Assembly (NCBI RefSeq): GCF_034702125.1
Contig: NC_085880.1
Location: forward strand, 16,655,148-16,719,147
Reading direction: 5' to 3'
Origin: Engraulis encrasicolus
Lineage: Eukaryota; Chordata; Actinopteri; Clupeiformes; Engraulidae
Length of the DNA: 64,000 nt
Part shown: positions 11,718 to 24,361 of the stretch, one piece after another
Position numbering within the stretch: the first letter of the stretch is position 1
How the letters are laid out: each line of letters starts with the position of its first letter
Translations under genes and position numbers: made by a program
Notes under the pieces: model-generated
The model's input: only the letters and a program-made list of their open reading frames with translations
What the model was told of the DNA's origin: nothing
The model's database searches: none

Positions 11718-12510
11718 GGCGAGACGGGGGAGACGGGAGGTGACCAAAGAGTCACCGCCTCGCCTCTCCTCTCCTTCCCTACTGGAATGCGATAAGTGCT
11801 GAGAGATTTGCGAATAATGGATCGCAACGATCTGTGTTGTGTGCCTTTTTTTTTCTTTCTTTCTTTTTTTTTTTTCGCTGAACCACCAGGAGGGATTTGG
11901 ATTGCTTTTTTTTTTTTGCTTTTTTTTTTTTTTCTTTCCCTCTGCCCTCCCTCCATCCTAAGCATCCGTTGGGCCAGCAACCTTTGATTTATTTACAGCA
12001 AGGTGATCAGAGTGCTGAACCCGTTGCTTGTGGTTGTGATGGTGGTGGTGTTGGTGCTGCTGCTGATGCTTCTGCTCAACCCGACCCGGCCCAAGCCAGC
12101 TTAACAGTCAGCCATCGTTTGCTGTGGGGGGGAAAGGAGGCGAAAAGACGATGATCTGCCAAGCGGTGATGGATCACTGTGCCTCCAAAACAAAAAATGG
12201 GCCCAGTGCTGGGGAAAGACGCTGGGCAAGAAAAGTACTGTATCCTGGGGATAAGGGAGTAGCAAGAGACTGCAGCGATATGATAAATGGTGCTCTAATG
12301 TGTAAACTGTGGGGAGAATGGGAGCACTTTTGCATAATTTTTCGTTTGCACAGAGGAGCTTTTGTTCTGTGCTCGAATTGCTATTGAAAACTTTAATAGT
12401 GATGTTAATGTGTAACAAGCTTATTTATGACTTAAATAGACATTTCAATGTGTAACAAGCTTATTTATGTTGCCTCAGTAGTGCATGATAAAATAACAAA
12501 ACAAAGGCTT

Positions 12511-12640
12511 TGGCCGTGGTGGCTCAATGAGCTATGTTCGATTCTGACACGAGATTCTTTCCCAATCCTTCCCCTCTCTCTCCCACTCATTTCCTGTCAC
12601 ACTCACTCTGACAAAGCCATAAAAACCCAAAACATAATTT
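12511..12640 (+). mobile_element. degenerate tRNA-derived SINE
   Basis: It carries 'ggccgtggtggctcaatgag', a weak B-box-like 'gttcgattctgac', the body word 'cccactcatttcctgtcac' and a terminal A-rich tail. It resembles the SINE at 63338 but is more diverged. It ends about 65 bases before the last prim2 exon. Confidence 0.6.
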
Positions 12641-12705
12641 AAAATCAATTAATTAAAAAGCCCTACTGATCTTCACTTTTCTCTTCTATTTCCCACCCCC
12701 ATTAG

Positions 12706-12957
12706 CTCGAGGACGCTGGCTTCTCGTTGAATCACCCCAACCAGTACTTCATCGAGAGCCAGAAGCTGCTAGGAGGAGGAGGAGGAGGGGGTGCAGGAGG
12801 GAAGGAGGTGAAGAGGGAGCCCCAGACGCCCCAGCGAGCCCCCAATCCCGCTGCCAAGACCCCCGGCAATCCCCTGCCTGCACCCGCCACGCCGGCCCTG
12901 TCCAAGGAGGTCGCTGCTGAGATGGAGGACCTGGACTCTCTCTTCCAGGACGAGTAG
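12706..12957 (+). CDS. prim2: prim2 last coding exon (DNA primase large subunit C-terminus)
   Basis: After a pyrimidine-rich CCATTAG acceptor the exon encodes 83 residues and a TAG stop at 12955-12957, in phase with the previous exon. [20 protein letters not shown] matches the conserved end of the PRIM2 iron-sulfur domain ([10 protein letters not shown] in mammals). A low-complexity tail follows: a seven-glycine run plus AGG from a (GGA)n tract at about 12770-12800, then KREPQTPQ and a Pro/Ala-rich linker, ending in the acidic [12 protein letters not shown]. The tail is poorly conserved in the family and presumably disordered; the acidic end is kept. The glycine run could vary in length between individuals. 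Confidence 0.95.
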   Translation, partial: LEDAGFSLNHPNQYFIESQKLLGGGGGGGAGGKEVKREPQTPQRAPNPAAKTPGNPLPAPATPALSKEVAAEMEDLDSLFQDE

Positions 12958-12975
12958 TGGCACGGCAGGGCGCTA

Positions 12976-13289
12976 CATTTTTTTCCCAGTATGGCGACGC
13001 CACAGATGGTCAAACTCGGCTTCTGATTGGTCAACCTTCCACGGCAGCTCCACAACTCCCTGTGACGGTTTAGGTTTAGGCATGGTTTTGGTCTGGGCAC
13101 AGTTTTGCATCACCGTTCTTAACCAAAGTAAAGAAGCAGAAATATCGCTTTACTGACAGGTTAGATTAAGGGATGTTTTTGGTCAGTTTTGTTTTGGACT
13201 CTCCCATCTGCTGTGTTTCAGTTTTGCTGCTCTAGAAGTTTGACCAATCAGAGGCCATCTGGCATCGCCATACTAGGGGGGAAAAAATG
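12976..13289. repeat. foldback (inverted repeat) sequence inside the prim2 3' UTR
   Basis: The left arm (12976-13040) has 'ccagtatggcgacgcc' and 'tctgattggtcaa'. The right arm (13235-13289) carries their inverse with few changes, 'ttgaccaatcaga' and 'ggcatcgccatacta'. The left arm has an extra 11 bases. The middle includes 'ggtttaggtttaggcatgg', typical of teleost MITEs. I infer a palindromic MITE inserted just after the stop codon. Confidence 0.75.
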
Positions 13290-13616
13290 TCGCCGGTAGG
13301 GCAGCTCCCCATGACAATGAATGGCCTCCTTGGCAGAGAGTGAGAGAGGGAGGTGTGATTTCCAACTACAACCACATTCCGAACTTTTGGAGTTGTCTCT
13401 GAGCTGTTCCTGCAGATCACTGCAGGAATAGGACAAGCTTTGTTTATCACGTGTAATGTACTGTGTCTTCCGTACTCGGGTGTTCTCTTATGTATTTTTA
13501 AAAATTGCCTTTTTTGTATTCTCAGATTTCTGTGGCTCATATTTTTTTCATTGATGGCTTTTGTCCCGATGGCTGAATTTGAAATTAAATTGACCCCACA
13601 ATGGCTTCTGGCAAAA

Positions 13617-13622
13617 AATAAA
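13617..13622 (+). terminator. prim2: prim2 polyadenylation signal AATAAA
   Basis: A canonical AATAAA 660 bases after the stop codon, followed by T-rich DNA at 13660-13680. It is the best candidate signal downstream of the stop. Confidence 0.7.
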
Positions 13623-13640
13623 TTAAACGAATGAGAAAAG

Positions 13641-14404
13641 CAATTTTGTGAGTAGCTTATCTCTTTCTTTCTTTTTTTGAAGCTGTGCTGTATAAAAGAA
13701 AAGACAATCACTCTGTTATCTTATCTCATCACAAACCCACCTGTCTTGGAAGCTCCTGCAGGTTGCTCGGGGTTATGTGTGCCGTTGGCCGTGGTTTGAA
13801 CAGTGTGGTGGCTTATCGCCAGGGTCCAAAAGCGGGCGGAGGATTTGCCGGCCTACTGGGCTGTGACCGGGGTGTTTCTCCCGTGCCCTTCTGTGCGGCC
13901 TTTTTCCACTGACGATCTGATGCTGCCTCAGTCATTTCACAGTTAGTTGGGGTAATCACTGTTTCTTCGGTTGGATCCATCCACCGCCCAGAACAGTCCT
14001 CAGCAGCGTTTAGCTAAAGCCAGCTCCATCTGGGTGTATACGATCTGTTTTCTGTTTCTGTGTTTGTCCTCGGGAGCTGTATTAAAACCTGATCCAGAGC
14101 TAGTTAGATTTAAGCACCCTCCTGCTACACGCTACACAAATACTGTACATGCATGCGTCCGCACACACACACGCACGCACGCACGCATATATCACATCAC
14201 ATTCACACACATTCTACACACGAACTGTATAGACAGACAAAGACACACACCTATATGGAAAGGCTGATTTTAAAAATAATAATTTGAAACCTGATTTGGA
14301 ATTATGGGTGAGTGCTTGAAGGAAATGAGTGGAGTGATTAACTTGCTTTAGCATTCTGGTATGGGCTACGTTGACGCACCCTGAATAATGTAGTACTACC
14401 CCAG
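13641..14404. other. intergenic stretch downstream of prim2
   Basis: No gene is supported. It includes CA-rich sequence at about 14160-14215 and otherwise unremarkable single-copy-looking DNA. Confidence 0.5.
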
Positions 14405-14625
14405 GGGTTCCCAACCTTTTCCAACTTTGGGCCTACTTACAAAGCTCCCTAATGTTCTGGGCCCACGTCTGACGAAACAATACAACTCAAATAAATAGCC
14501 AACAGCAACATACACACACACACACAAATATTTACATTTTTACAAAATGATTTCTAGGCCCACTTGGAATATCTTTAGGGCCCACAAGTGTGCCCTGCCG
14601 CCCCACTGTTAGGGAATCGCCATAC
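14405..14625. mobile_element. hAT-type MITE (degenerate)
   Basis: It begins 'caggggttcccaacctt', the classic hAT terminal pattern, and contains 'gggcccac' words in both halves. The right end near 'ctgttagggaatcgcc' is a weak inverse of the left. A short CA array lies in the middle. The right border is approximate. Confidence 0.5.
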
Positions 14626-15283
14626 TACACAATCAGGCTCTCTTCCAGCCTGGACGCCCGCCTACTGGTCTAATAATGCCCAGTGCACAAAGGCCCTTCA
14701 AGAATGGAGCGCTCAGCTGCACAGAAGTACAGAGGGAACCGACCAAAGGCCACTAGCTGTGCTTTTCATCTGCGATTGTAGTCGGCTATAGTTCTCTGAA
14801 ATCCTGCCTAGCCACAAAGTCCTCCGAAGCGTGTCTCCACTTTGCCCCCCAAGGAAGGAAAGGATTTTCTTTTAAAGTCTCGTTGACATTTCAGACCTTT
14901 TCAGCATTGCGTTAAGCCATAATGAATAAATTGGCACTAATGAGGTGTACGTCCCGTCCCCCCCCCCCCCCCCTTTAAACACTTAACATCTCAACTCTTC
15001 ACACAGATATGCATGCTGGCTTTATTTGGAGGCGGTAAAACTTGCCCATGCATGAAAAGAGTTTTTTCTTTAATGATCCAATGTGAATTCTTGCACAAGC
15101 AGTTTTCCCCCCCAACTAAATCCCAAAAATTCTAACGTAAAGAAATTGTACCACCCACCCATTTGAATATGCCCTTAACTTGCAGTCTCCTTTCTACCCT
15201 CCTAAGTCCTCTGCACACATTTCCTGTTTAATGGCTCCGTGGCGTGCTCCCGTCTTTCCTTGGCCTCTCCTTACATCCACTAC
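14626..15283. other. intergenic stretch, no feature recognised
   Basis: Contains a run of 17 C at about 14959-14975 and otherwise nothing I can name. Confidence 0.4.
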
Positions 15284-15560
15284 CAGGGCTGGACTGGGAC
15301 AAAAAATCAGGCTGGGCATTTTCGGCCAAGACCGGTCGGCCAAACATGGAGAGAGACAATGAAGCCTGCAAGAATATTTTCAGTCATCCAATATGCGCTA
15401 TTTGGAGGACCACTACAGGCAAAATGGACATTTAAATCTGACTTGGACAGGTCAGCTGTAGCAGCATGAGGAGTGTTGCCATACATTGAGGGGTGTAGCA
15501 GGTAACAGTCCACCGGGCAAATGCCCTGTATGCCTTATGTCCACGGCAGACCTGGGCTTC
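15284..15560 (+). mobile_element. interspersed repeat with CAGGGCTGGACTGG end (hAT-type)
   Basis: It starts 'cagggctggactgggac' and is homologous to 10120-10400 over about 270 bases. The same terminal words occur inverted at the right end of the element at 51205-51438 (CCAGTCCAGCCCTG). I infer a family of non-autonomous hAT elements. The right border is approximate. Confidence 0.6.
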
Positions 15561-16338
15561 TAAATTTAGAGGTAATTAGGAGCGCGGAGGAGCTGGGACC
15601 GGGCTGCATTGTGAATGCAAATGGCTCCCCTGGTGCGGCAGGCCAAGGCAAGTAATGGTGCCATTATGGGACAAACTGAACAGGCGTTGTTCTCAAACCT
15701 CCCAACGCTGTGGAGCTGGAGCTGGAACGTGCTGCAGTTCTTTTTCTTCTTTTTTTTTTTCTCGCCTGCAGTTTTCTTTTCTTTTTTTTTCTCGCCGCCG
15801 TGTCTGGTATTTCAAACCACCTTATTACTGATTAAACGTCTGATCTGCAATGGACGGGTCACAGAGGAACGCTCCCTCTTGTTCTAATAACACACTTTTC
15901 TTGGTAATTAAGGTGAGATGCCTCGACCAACTCGAGAAGACCAAGTGAGAAAAGAACACTGCTGAAATTCATGTAGTGCCGTTAAAGACGTGCAACTAGA
16001 CATAGCCTACAGTAAAATACACAATCGTTTACTTTCAGCCTGATCAGATATTACAAAACCAGCACCACAATCCCTTCTAAATAATAATGCGCAGAGCGAT
16101 CAAAGACGTTCATTGATTTAAACCGGTTCTAAGACGATGCTGTTTGTTTCGCATATGAACCAAGAATCCCAAGCCAGTCTTCTCTTGACCCCAAACCCTT
16201 GTGTTCCTACAGTGCGTAGTAACATTGCATCACTGGGATTACCGTAAATGCCTCCCCTTGCCATCTTGATTTATTAAGTCTGTGTGAAACAAGTGTGGAG
16301 CTTTACCTAATGTTTACACTGTATACAGTAGCTGTACC
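15561..16338. other. intergenic stretch, T-rich at 15740-15795
   Basis: No gene or repeat family recognised. T-rich runs with TCTCGCC words occur near 15740-15795. Confidence 0.4.
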
Positions 16339-16487
16339 CAGGGACTCCGACAGGGGGGCGGACAAAGGGGTCTCTTGTCCCGGGCCCAGGGAGAGAGGGG
16401 TCCCAGTATTGGATCCTAATTACATTGTGTGTATTGGATTTGGGCCTAGTCGTTGTCCCGGGCCCAGCCAAAGCTGTCAGTCGCCTT
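16339..16487 (-). mobile_element. MITE family F1, copy A (antisense)
   Basis: First of 12 copies of a roughly 160-bp hAT-type MITE. Diagnostic words on the minus strand are CTGACAGCTTTGG near one end, GGGCCCGGGACAA, ATTACATTGT inverted in the middle, and a second GGGCCCGGGACAA near the other end. The target duplication of this copy is not clear. Confidence 0.75.
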
Positions 16488-16689
16488 ACTACCCAGTACC
16501 CAGCTCACACTCATAGACATAGAGATAGGGGAGTGTTTAGTTACGGTTCAGACATGCGTATCTCAGGAGCTTTGCTTTGCTCTGAGCACCGAGCTGAGAT
16601 GCGAGCAGTCTTCCTCTTCCCAGTCTGCTCGGCTCACCATCTGAATGAGATAATGAAGACAAGTGAGGCGTCGTGTTCGGCCCGGTGAA

Positions 16690-18193
<1,504 letters not shown>

Positions 18194-18421
18194 CAGGGTT
18201 GCCAGATCAAACTAATGATTTCCAGCCCGAAAAATGCTCACGCAATTAATGGAAATGGAAATGGAAGCAATTAATACCACCTAATTTCAACTAAATTCTA
18301 TGCCCATAAATCTGCAGAAAAACCCGCCCAAATGCCCTTTTTAGCCCTTTTTACCCACAGACGGTCATCCTAAGCAGCCCAATGGGGTGGGAAACAGCTC
18401 AAATCAGCTCTGGCAACACTG
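18194..18421. mobile_element. MITE with CAGGGTTGCCAGA ends
   Basis: Left end CAGGGTTGCCAGAT; right end AGCTCTGGCAACACTG is its approximate inverse. 'Ctaaggtc' before and 'ctgaggtt' after match at 6 of 8 bases, compatible with an old hAT target duplication. The ends resemble the element at 37026-37223. Confidence 0.65.
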
Positions 18422-18880
18422 CTGAGGTTGTGGGCCTGATGGCATCACCAGTCTTCTGGAGAGAACTAATAAATATAACAAGGTCTGAGGAGCGACATGA
18501 TGCTTGAGGAGAGAGGGATATACTAGGCATGCAAAAAAAAACCTCCTTGCATGTCATCGCTGCATGTTCCCATTTATCTTGAAGGTGTTGGCTCCACTGT
18601 ATGCCTGTGAATCATTTAGGTGTGTTTATTGTGCACCGCGGTGTGCGAAATGAAACTTTCGCTAACGTGCCTGCACCCCTCTCGTCACTCACTCTGGGCT
18701 ACTATCATATTCATTGCCAAACCCTACCATGCGCTCTCGAGATTTTACACTCGGGGGGAGCCGCCATTTGTCAAGTGTTTCCTGTACGTGTACATTAGCG
18801 TGCATAGTAAATGCTCTCTGAGGAGGCTATGTGCATCGACTTGTCACCACTTTCAGGTTTCATGCCACACAACTCCATTG

Positions 18881-19006
<126 letters not shown>

Positions 19007-19063
19007 AAGGGGGAGGGGGTGACCTTGGAAAAACACTTCCTGCCAAACACATTCACCCCAGTG

Positions 19064-19094
<31 letters not shown>

Positions 19095-19139
19095 AACACA
19101 CTTTCGCAGGTCTCAAACCTCTACTTGGTAATTAGGTCC

Positions 19140-20360
19140 ATTTGTCAGCCTTCCTTGAGGTTAATATGACCGCCTGGACGTGCATGCCGGGGATGCCAGT
19201 GAGAGGAACACTAGCTAATGTGCTCCTTTAGCGGCCATTACATGCCCTTGACAACACATTAGACGCGCAGGCCCCGCACGCATAATATGCCATGGAAATG
19301 CTTTTCCATCCACTTCACTGGGCTGGCGTAGTATAAGAGGATGGGAAACAAGGTTTGTCATGCTTCTGTTATGTTCGTGAAAGCAAGACAGCCAGCGCCT
19401 AGTCTGTTTGTGATGCAGCAGGGAAAGTTGTGCTTGTTCTTTCTGGCTTGTTTGTGGTCCGTGGCTGTTTTTGCTGAACTTATTTCATACATTTCCACAT
19501 GATCTTCTACCCCCTACCCACCGTTGGGAGGTGGAGAGAAAACACCCTGCCCAACAATGTGAAGCTGGGGCCACTGAGGGCTACCGTTATCTTGATGTAG
19601 TGCTCTCCTGCGTACAGCCTTTATTCACCGGCAGTATAATTTTCTCCAAATCTTGCAGAAACTATGGAGGAAATGTCATAAATAAGCACTTTTGGGCTGC
19701 TGTGCTGTGCTGTGCTGTGCTGTGTGGCTCTTCTGGGGATAAAGCATGCTCTCAGGGCCTCTCTATACGCGGGTAAAAGGAGCTCGCATTGTAAAGCCAG
19801 GTCTCATCTCAAAGGACGTGTTTTCATGAGGTGTAATCTAAGGCATGGAGGAACAACACAACACTGGCTCTGCTTCCCCCCTGTACTGTAAGATCTGTGT
19901 GTTGGCAAAGAGAGATGTAAGATGTGTGAGGAATGTAGGCCTACGCAGTACCTGCCCTTGTAAATGTTTACTTGCTAAACTTTTCTTGCCAACCAATTTG
20001 AATAAACATATGTGGCATTGTTTTGTATTAATTTCATTTCTGGAATACTGGAGAGGCCTGATATAAACTTGGGTACACATTTTAAGAAGAGAAGATCTAA
20101 GTTGCTAGTATGTGTGTATTTTGCGATTTTATTTTAAACTTGTGTTGTAAACAATTAGCCATTCATAATCAAAACTGACAGGTTGTTTTTTTTCTTATTA
20201 TTTTTTAGGACTAAGAAATTAAAATTCAAATTAAAATGTGTATTTGGTTGTCAAGACAAAAACAACATGAAAAAAATACTGGTAAATAACCTTTTAAGAC
20301 ATAGGCTTTAAAACTGGGGAGAAATTCATACACACAATGTTACACTCACAAATTCAAACA
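19140..20360. other. intergenic stretch
   Basis: No gene supported. A short GCTGT pentanucleotide array lies at about 19699-19725. The section 19140-19330 is free of simple repeats and CpG-containing, which could fit a conserved non-coding element, but no comparison is possible here. Confidence 0.4.
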
Positions 20361-20363
20361 CAC

Positions 20364-20408
<45 letters not shown>
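20364..20408. repeat. (TAA)15 microsatellite
   Basis: Fifteen uninterrupted TAA units. Confidence 0.95.
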
Positions 20409-20409
<1 letters not shown>

Positions 20410-20600
20410 TTGGTTTTATATAGCGCCTTTCAAGGAACCCAAGGTCGCTTTACATTGGGGAAGTTAAAGTCTATATGCCTCTGTGAATAGATGGGATTTA
20501 AGGTGCTTCTTGAACATAGCCAGTGTGGGGGCCTGGCGTATGTTGGGAGGTAGACTGTTCCAGAGCGTGGGGACAGCACTAGACTAAACAGAGTACTGTT
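20410..20600. mobile_element. retroelement-like fragment with 'tatagcgcctttcaaggaac' motif
   Basis: The words 'ttatatagcgcctttcaagg', 'ccaaggtcgctttaca' and 'ttccagagcgtggggac' belong to a very common teleost interspersed repeat. A weaker relative ('ttatatagtgcctttc') is at about 26140. Family and borders not fixed. Confidence 0.5.
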
Positions 20601-20689
20601 AATAAATCTAAAAACACTTGTGTAATTGTTAGAGTCCTGTTTCACTTGAGTTCAGAACCAGGATTTTGACAAACACTGTATGACTGCAG

Positions 20690-21093
20690 TTGTTAATATT
20701 TCCCCTTGTGTTGTTATAAGCCATCCTATGGGCAATGTTTTCTCTTTTTGTGTTATCAGCCATCCTGTGGACGATATTTCCCTTGATTGTGTTGTCATTT
20801 CCCATCCTTGGGTAGTATTTACCATTGTTTTCTTATTGTCCAAGCTAGAGGAATATTTATCATTGTTTCTTACTACCCATTGTAAGGTAATATTTAACCT
20901 TGTTTGCTAATTACTCATCCTTGCATAATATATTTACCAGTGCGCAGTTGGCGTTGTTATTAGCCATCTTAGCATATTATTTATCCTTCTGTAATTAGTG
21001 TTATTAGCCCTCCTAGCATTATATTTATCCTTGTGTAGTTAATGTTGATATTTCGCATCCTAGGGTAATATTTACCCTTGTTTTGTTGACTTT
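20690..21093. repeat. ancient, degenerate tandem repeat, unit about 38-48 bp
   Basis: 'Gccatcct(a/g)tggg', 'atatttacc' and 'cttgtgttgttat' words recur about nine times at irregular 38-48 base spacing (for example near 20722, 20760, 20801, 20962, 21008 and 21055). The copies are strongly diverged, so the array is old. Confidence 0.6.
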
Positions 21094-21352
21094 GCCTTGT
21101 GTGTGTGTGTGTGTGTGTACTAAATGCCCAAGGTGCTTGTTTCCATGACTAGCAACATACAAAATTAAGCTTCAGGACATATTCAGACTCGGGACCCATA
21201 CCCTTGTCATTCTAGACTGTAAATAATGACTGTGAACCGTGTGTGTGTGCATGCGCGCACATGTGTGCCTGTGTTCAGTTGCCTTTCATAGTCTGCAAAT
21301 TTGCCTTGCCTCCTCCTCTCCTCAGGCTCCTTCTGCCAGTGTCTGCTACTGA

Positions 21353-21475
<123 letters not shown>

Positions 21476-22109
21476 TTCCAGGAGAGAGTGGGTGGCTGGC
21501 AGGGCTGGTTCGCCGCCGATGCCGCTGCTGCTGCTGCTGCTACTGCTGTGATGGTGGTGGAGGTAGTGATGGTGGTGTTGATGGTGGTGATGGTGGCGGT
21601 GGAAGAGAGAGTGCTCGCTTGCTTGCTGTGGTGGTGGCAATGGTGACCGTGGCAGCGACACTCATTATGCCCCCGCACTCTCTCCGACGGTCGGCCTCAC
21701 CCCGATGCCATCTGCGGGTCGGGTCGGCTGCGGTCGCCTGGGCAGCAGGGGGTCCGGAGGGCAGGCGAGGGCGAGGGGGGAGCCGTGACGCCGTGTCACA
21801 ACACATTTGATCACTCCATGCCGACAGTCAGCCTACTGCCATGGCGGCTAGCCGGGCACGGGCACGGGCACGGGCACGGGGTGCAGTGTGGTGCGCTACG
21901 ATCTCACAGCCCTGTGGGAGAGAGAGAAAGCGGAGTGGCAGGAGGGAAGGATAGAGGGAGGAAGAGAGAAAAAGAGAGAGAGAGAGAGAGAGTGGGGGTC
22001 TCGCTAATTTCAGTTGGCAAGGGTGAGGTCTTCATCGAGGCTCAGCGCGGTATCGGCATGCATGCGCCTCAGAGGGCGGGGGGGAAGGGGGAGGTGGTCG
22101 ACTGGTACT

Positions 22110-22213
22110 CTACACACACACACACACACACACACACTCATGCACACACACTTGTGCACACACACACACACCCTAGTGCGGTGCAGCAGTGTGTGTGTGT
22201 GTGTGTGTGTGTG
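22110..22213. repeat. compound (CA)n / (GT)n array
   Basis: CA units with interruptions (about 22111-22172) are followed after about 15 bases by a GT run (22191-22213), so the pair can form a hairpin. Confidence 0.85.
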
Positions 22214-22338
22214 TCTTATGTTCCTCTCTGTAGGGAGAGCGTAGTCTGAGGTCCTGTGGAGAGATGTCAGCTTGCAGCCATGCCTCACACGCTTCTCCAT
22301 GCATATCTTAATGACCTCCATTAGCATACACATACACA

Positions 22339-22491
22339 CTACGGTGCCTACCGAATAAGGAGCATGTTGTCCCGGGCCCAGGGAGATGGGGTGCCCTGCA
22401 GAATTTAATCCCTGTTACATTGTATGTATTTGAAGGGGGGCCCTTTTAGATGGCTTTGTCCTGGGCCCAGCCAAAGCTGGAAGCGGCCCTG
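22339..22491 (-). mobile_element. MITE family F1, copy B (antisense)
   Basis: Carries GTTGTCCCGGGCCCAGG, TTACATTGTATGTATT and GGGCCCAGCCAAAGCTG in the antisense order. Flanked by catacaca (22331-22338) and catacaga (22492-22499), a 7/8 match as expected for an 8-bp target duplication. The sequence 'ctacggt(g/a)cctaccga' occurs both at its left end and just right of it. Confidence 0.8.
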
Positions 22492-22532
22492 CATACAGAC
22501 TACGGTACCTACCGACAGCCCCGGCCTGCTCC

Positions 22533-22693
22533 CAGGCCCGCTCACAGCCTTTACTGGGCCCGAGACAAAATCATCTGTTAGGGGCCCCCCTCTCAATAGA
22601 CACAATGTAATGAGGACCAAATTCTGGGCCCCTTCTCTTCCTGGGCCCGGGACAAGCATACCCATTTGTCCCCACCTACTGTTGACGGGCCTG
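22533..22693 (+). mobile_element. MITE family F1, copy C
   Basis: Sense copy of 161 bp. Ends CAGGCCCGCTCACAG and GACGGGCCTG. Flanked by cctgctcc and cttgctcc (7/8 match). It lies head-to-head with copy B, 41 bases away. Confidence 0.85.
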
Positions 22694-23106
22694 CTTGCTC
22701 CTTTTCATCTCTGTCAACTCTTTCATGTTCATCTGCATAGCATACTACGTGGTCCTGTTATACTGTACACAACTCATCTCAGCCTTATAGCTTTGTGTGA
22801 GGCTTGTATTTGGTTTGCTTCCTGTCACTGTTGTTCTTCGTATGTTGTTATTGGTATGAAAAATGATACTGACATAGTTTTGTTGGACGGACATGCCTAG
22901 ACCAGAGTCCTCTCATCTCTTGTCTGATTTGCTTCCTGGATCTCAATCAAAGCTCTGACACCTTCTTCATACCCATTATTATTGTTGTTGTTGTTTCTCA
23001 CAAGTGTGGAGCTCCCTCTCTCTCTCTCTCTCTCTCTTTTGCTCGCTCGCTACTCTCTGTGTGAGAGGCAGAGAGGCTCTTGAAAAGCCGTCGCTTCATG
23101 CAGGAG

Positions 23107-23267
23107 TATGGCCGCTGACACCTTTTGCTGGGGCCGGGACAAAGTCATCTGAAAGGGCCCCCTACCAAATACATACAATGTAATGGGGACCCAATTCTGC
23201 CCCCCCCCCCCTGTCTCCCTGGGCCCGGGACAACATACCCATTTGTCCCCCCTTGTAGGTGGGCCTG
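23107..23267 (+). mobile_element. MITE family F1, copy D, perfect 8-bp target duplication
   Basis: 161 bp from TATGGCCGCTGACACC to GTGGGCCTG. The 8-mer tgcaggag occurs immediately before (23099-23106) and after (23268-23275). This copy fixes the borders of the family. Confidence 0.9.
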
Positions 23268-23518
23268 TGCAGGAGTCAGTGTGTGGTACTAGCGGAGAGG
23301 ATGGAGGCGCTGATAACAAGCTTCCTGATTCCCATTTGTCACCAATCTGTTCCTGTCATCCCTGGCTGCTAGCCTCCTCTCTCCTGCTCTGTCTTCTCTC
23401 TCTTTCTGTCCGTTCTCTGTCGCACTGTCTCATTCTGTCTTTCTTTCTCTTTTTCACTCAGTTTCTCTCTCTCTCTGCCTCTCTCTCTCTCAGCCTCAGT
23501 CATTGTTCACTCACTCAG

Positions 23519-23567
<49 letters not shown>

Positions 23568-23576
23568 ACACACAGT

Positions 23577-23648
<72 letters not shown>
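23519..23648. repeat. C35 homopolymer plus (AC)n array
   Basis: Thirty-five consecutive C bases (23519-23553) run directly into an AC array with one GTACAT interruption. A CT-rich stretch precedes it. Confidence 0.9.
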
Positions 23649-23651
<3 letters not shown>

Positions 23652-24099
23652 AGCAATTCAAAGCCCAAGCACATGTAATATGAGAAAACCAAAATGTGTG
23701 TGGTCAGGACATTCATTATTGTGATAAAGCACGGCAGTGAGTAGATGCATCAGAGTGGGTTTTTTTGTCTGTGGGTAATGGGAGTGTGCTGCTGCTTGAT
23801 ACCATCGTGTTTTTATTTCTTTAAAAGAACCACTTACACAGGATACAAACATCCTCTCACAAGTCCACCACTATGGCAGTGGTGTGTGTGTGTGTGTGTG
23901 GCAGGGATTAACCAGGCTGATGTGATAATGGTTTGGATCAGGTTACCGGTCTCAGGTTTCTAGTCTGGTCTAGCCGAGCAGAAGCCTACCTGATATTGGC
24001 AATCATGTGATGTGGGCCAGATAAGACGTGAGCGAGCGGCATCAAATCACATCTGCCCCTCTCTTCTTCTCCGCTTGGATCATAAAAACCCACAGCTGC

Positions 24100-24283
24100 T
24101 CTAGGCCCTACCGTGGACTAACGGTAGGCCACTAGTTTGCTATGCGGTCAACCCGGGTTCGATTCCCGGCCCTTCCCTGTCTCTCTCTCTCCCCACGCGC
24201 TTCCTGTCACCATCTTGACTGTACTGTCATTAATAAAGTAAAAAAGACCAACAAAAAAATCAATCTAAAAGAGAAAAAAAAAT
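24100..24283 (+). mobile_element. tRNA-derived SINE
   Basis: The head contains 'taccgtggactaacggtagg' and B-box 'cccgggttcgattcccgg', followed by 'cgcttcctgtcaccatcttg' and an A-rich tail. Flanked by cacagctgc at 24091-24099 and 24284-24292, a 9-bp target duplication. Confidence 0.85.
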
Positions 24284-24361
24284 CACAGCTGCGGCTCAGC
24301 TCCCAGTTTTTTTTTCGTTTCACTCTTTCAAAAAATACATAGGCTTATAGTATATTGTGGG

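Larger units (their letters stand above)
7772..12705 (+). other. prim2: prim2 last intron
   Basis: The intron starts GTAAGT and ends in a pyrimidine tract and CCATTAG. At 4.9 kb it is filled with CT, AT and GGGGCT arrays, two SINEs and one interspersed repeat. Around 9420-9700 and 11400-11640 lies non-repetitive sequence that could be conserved regulatory DNA, but nothing here proves it. Confidence 0.85.
12958..13640 (+). other. prim2: prim2 3' UTR (extent inferred)
   Basis: The UTR runs from the stop codon to just after the AATAAA at 13617. Cleavage is expected near 13640, before a T-rich stretch at about 13660-13680 that suits a downstream element. The UTR contains a large inverted repeat. 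Confidence 0.7.

Noticed and set aside
21853..21880. (CGGGCA)4 repeat as a regulatory element
   Set aside because: Only four units with no other support; a short simple repeat.
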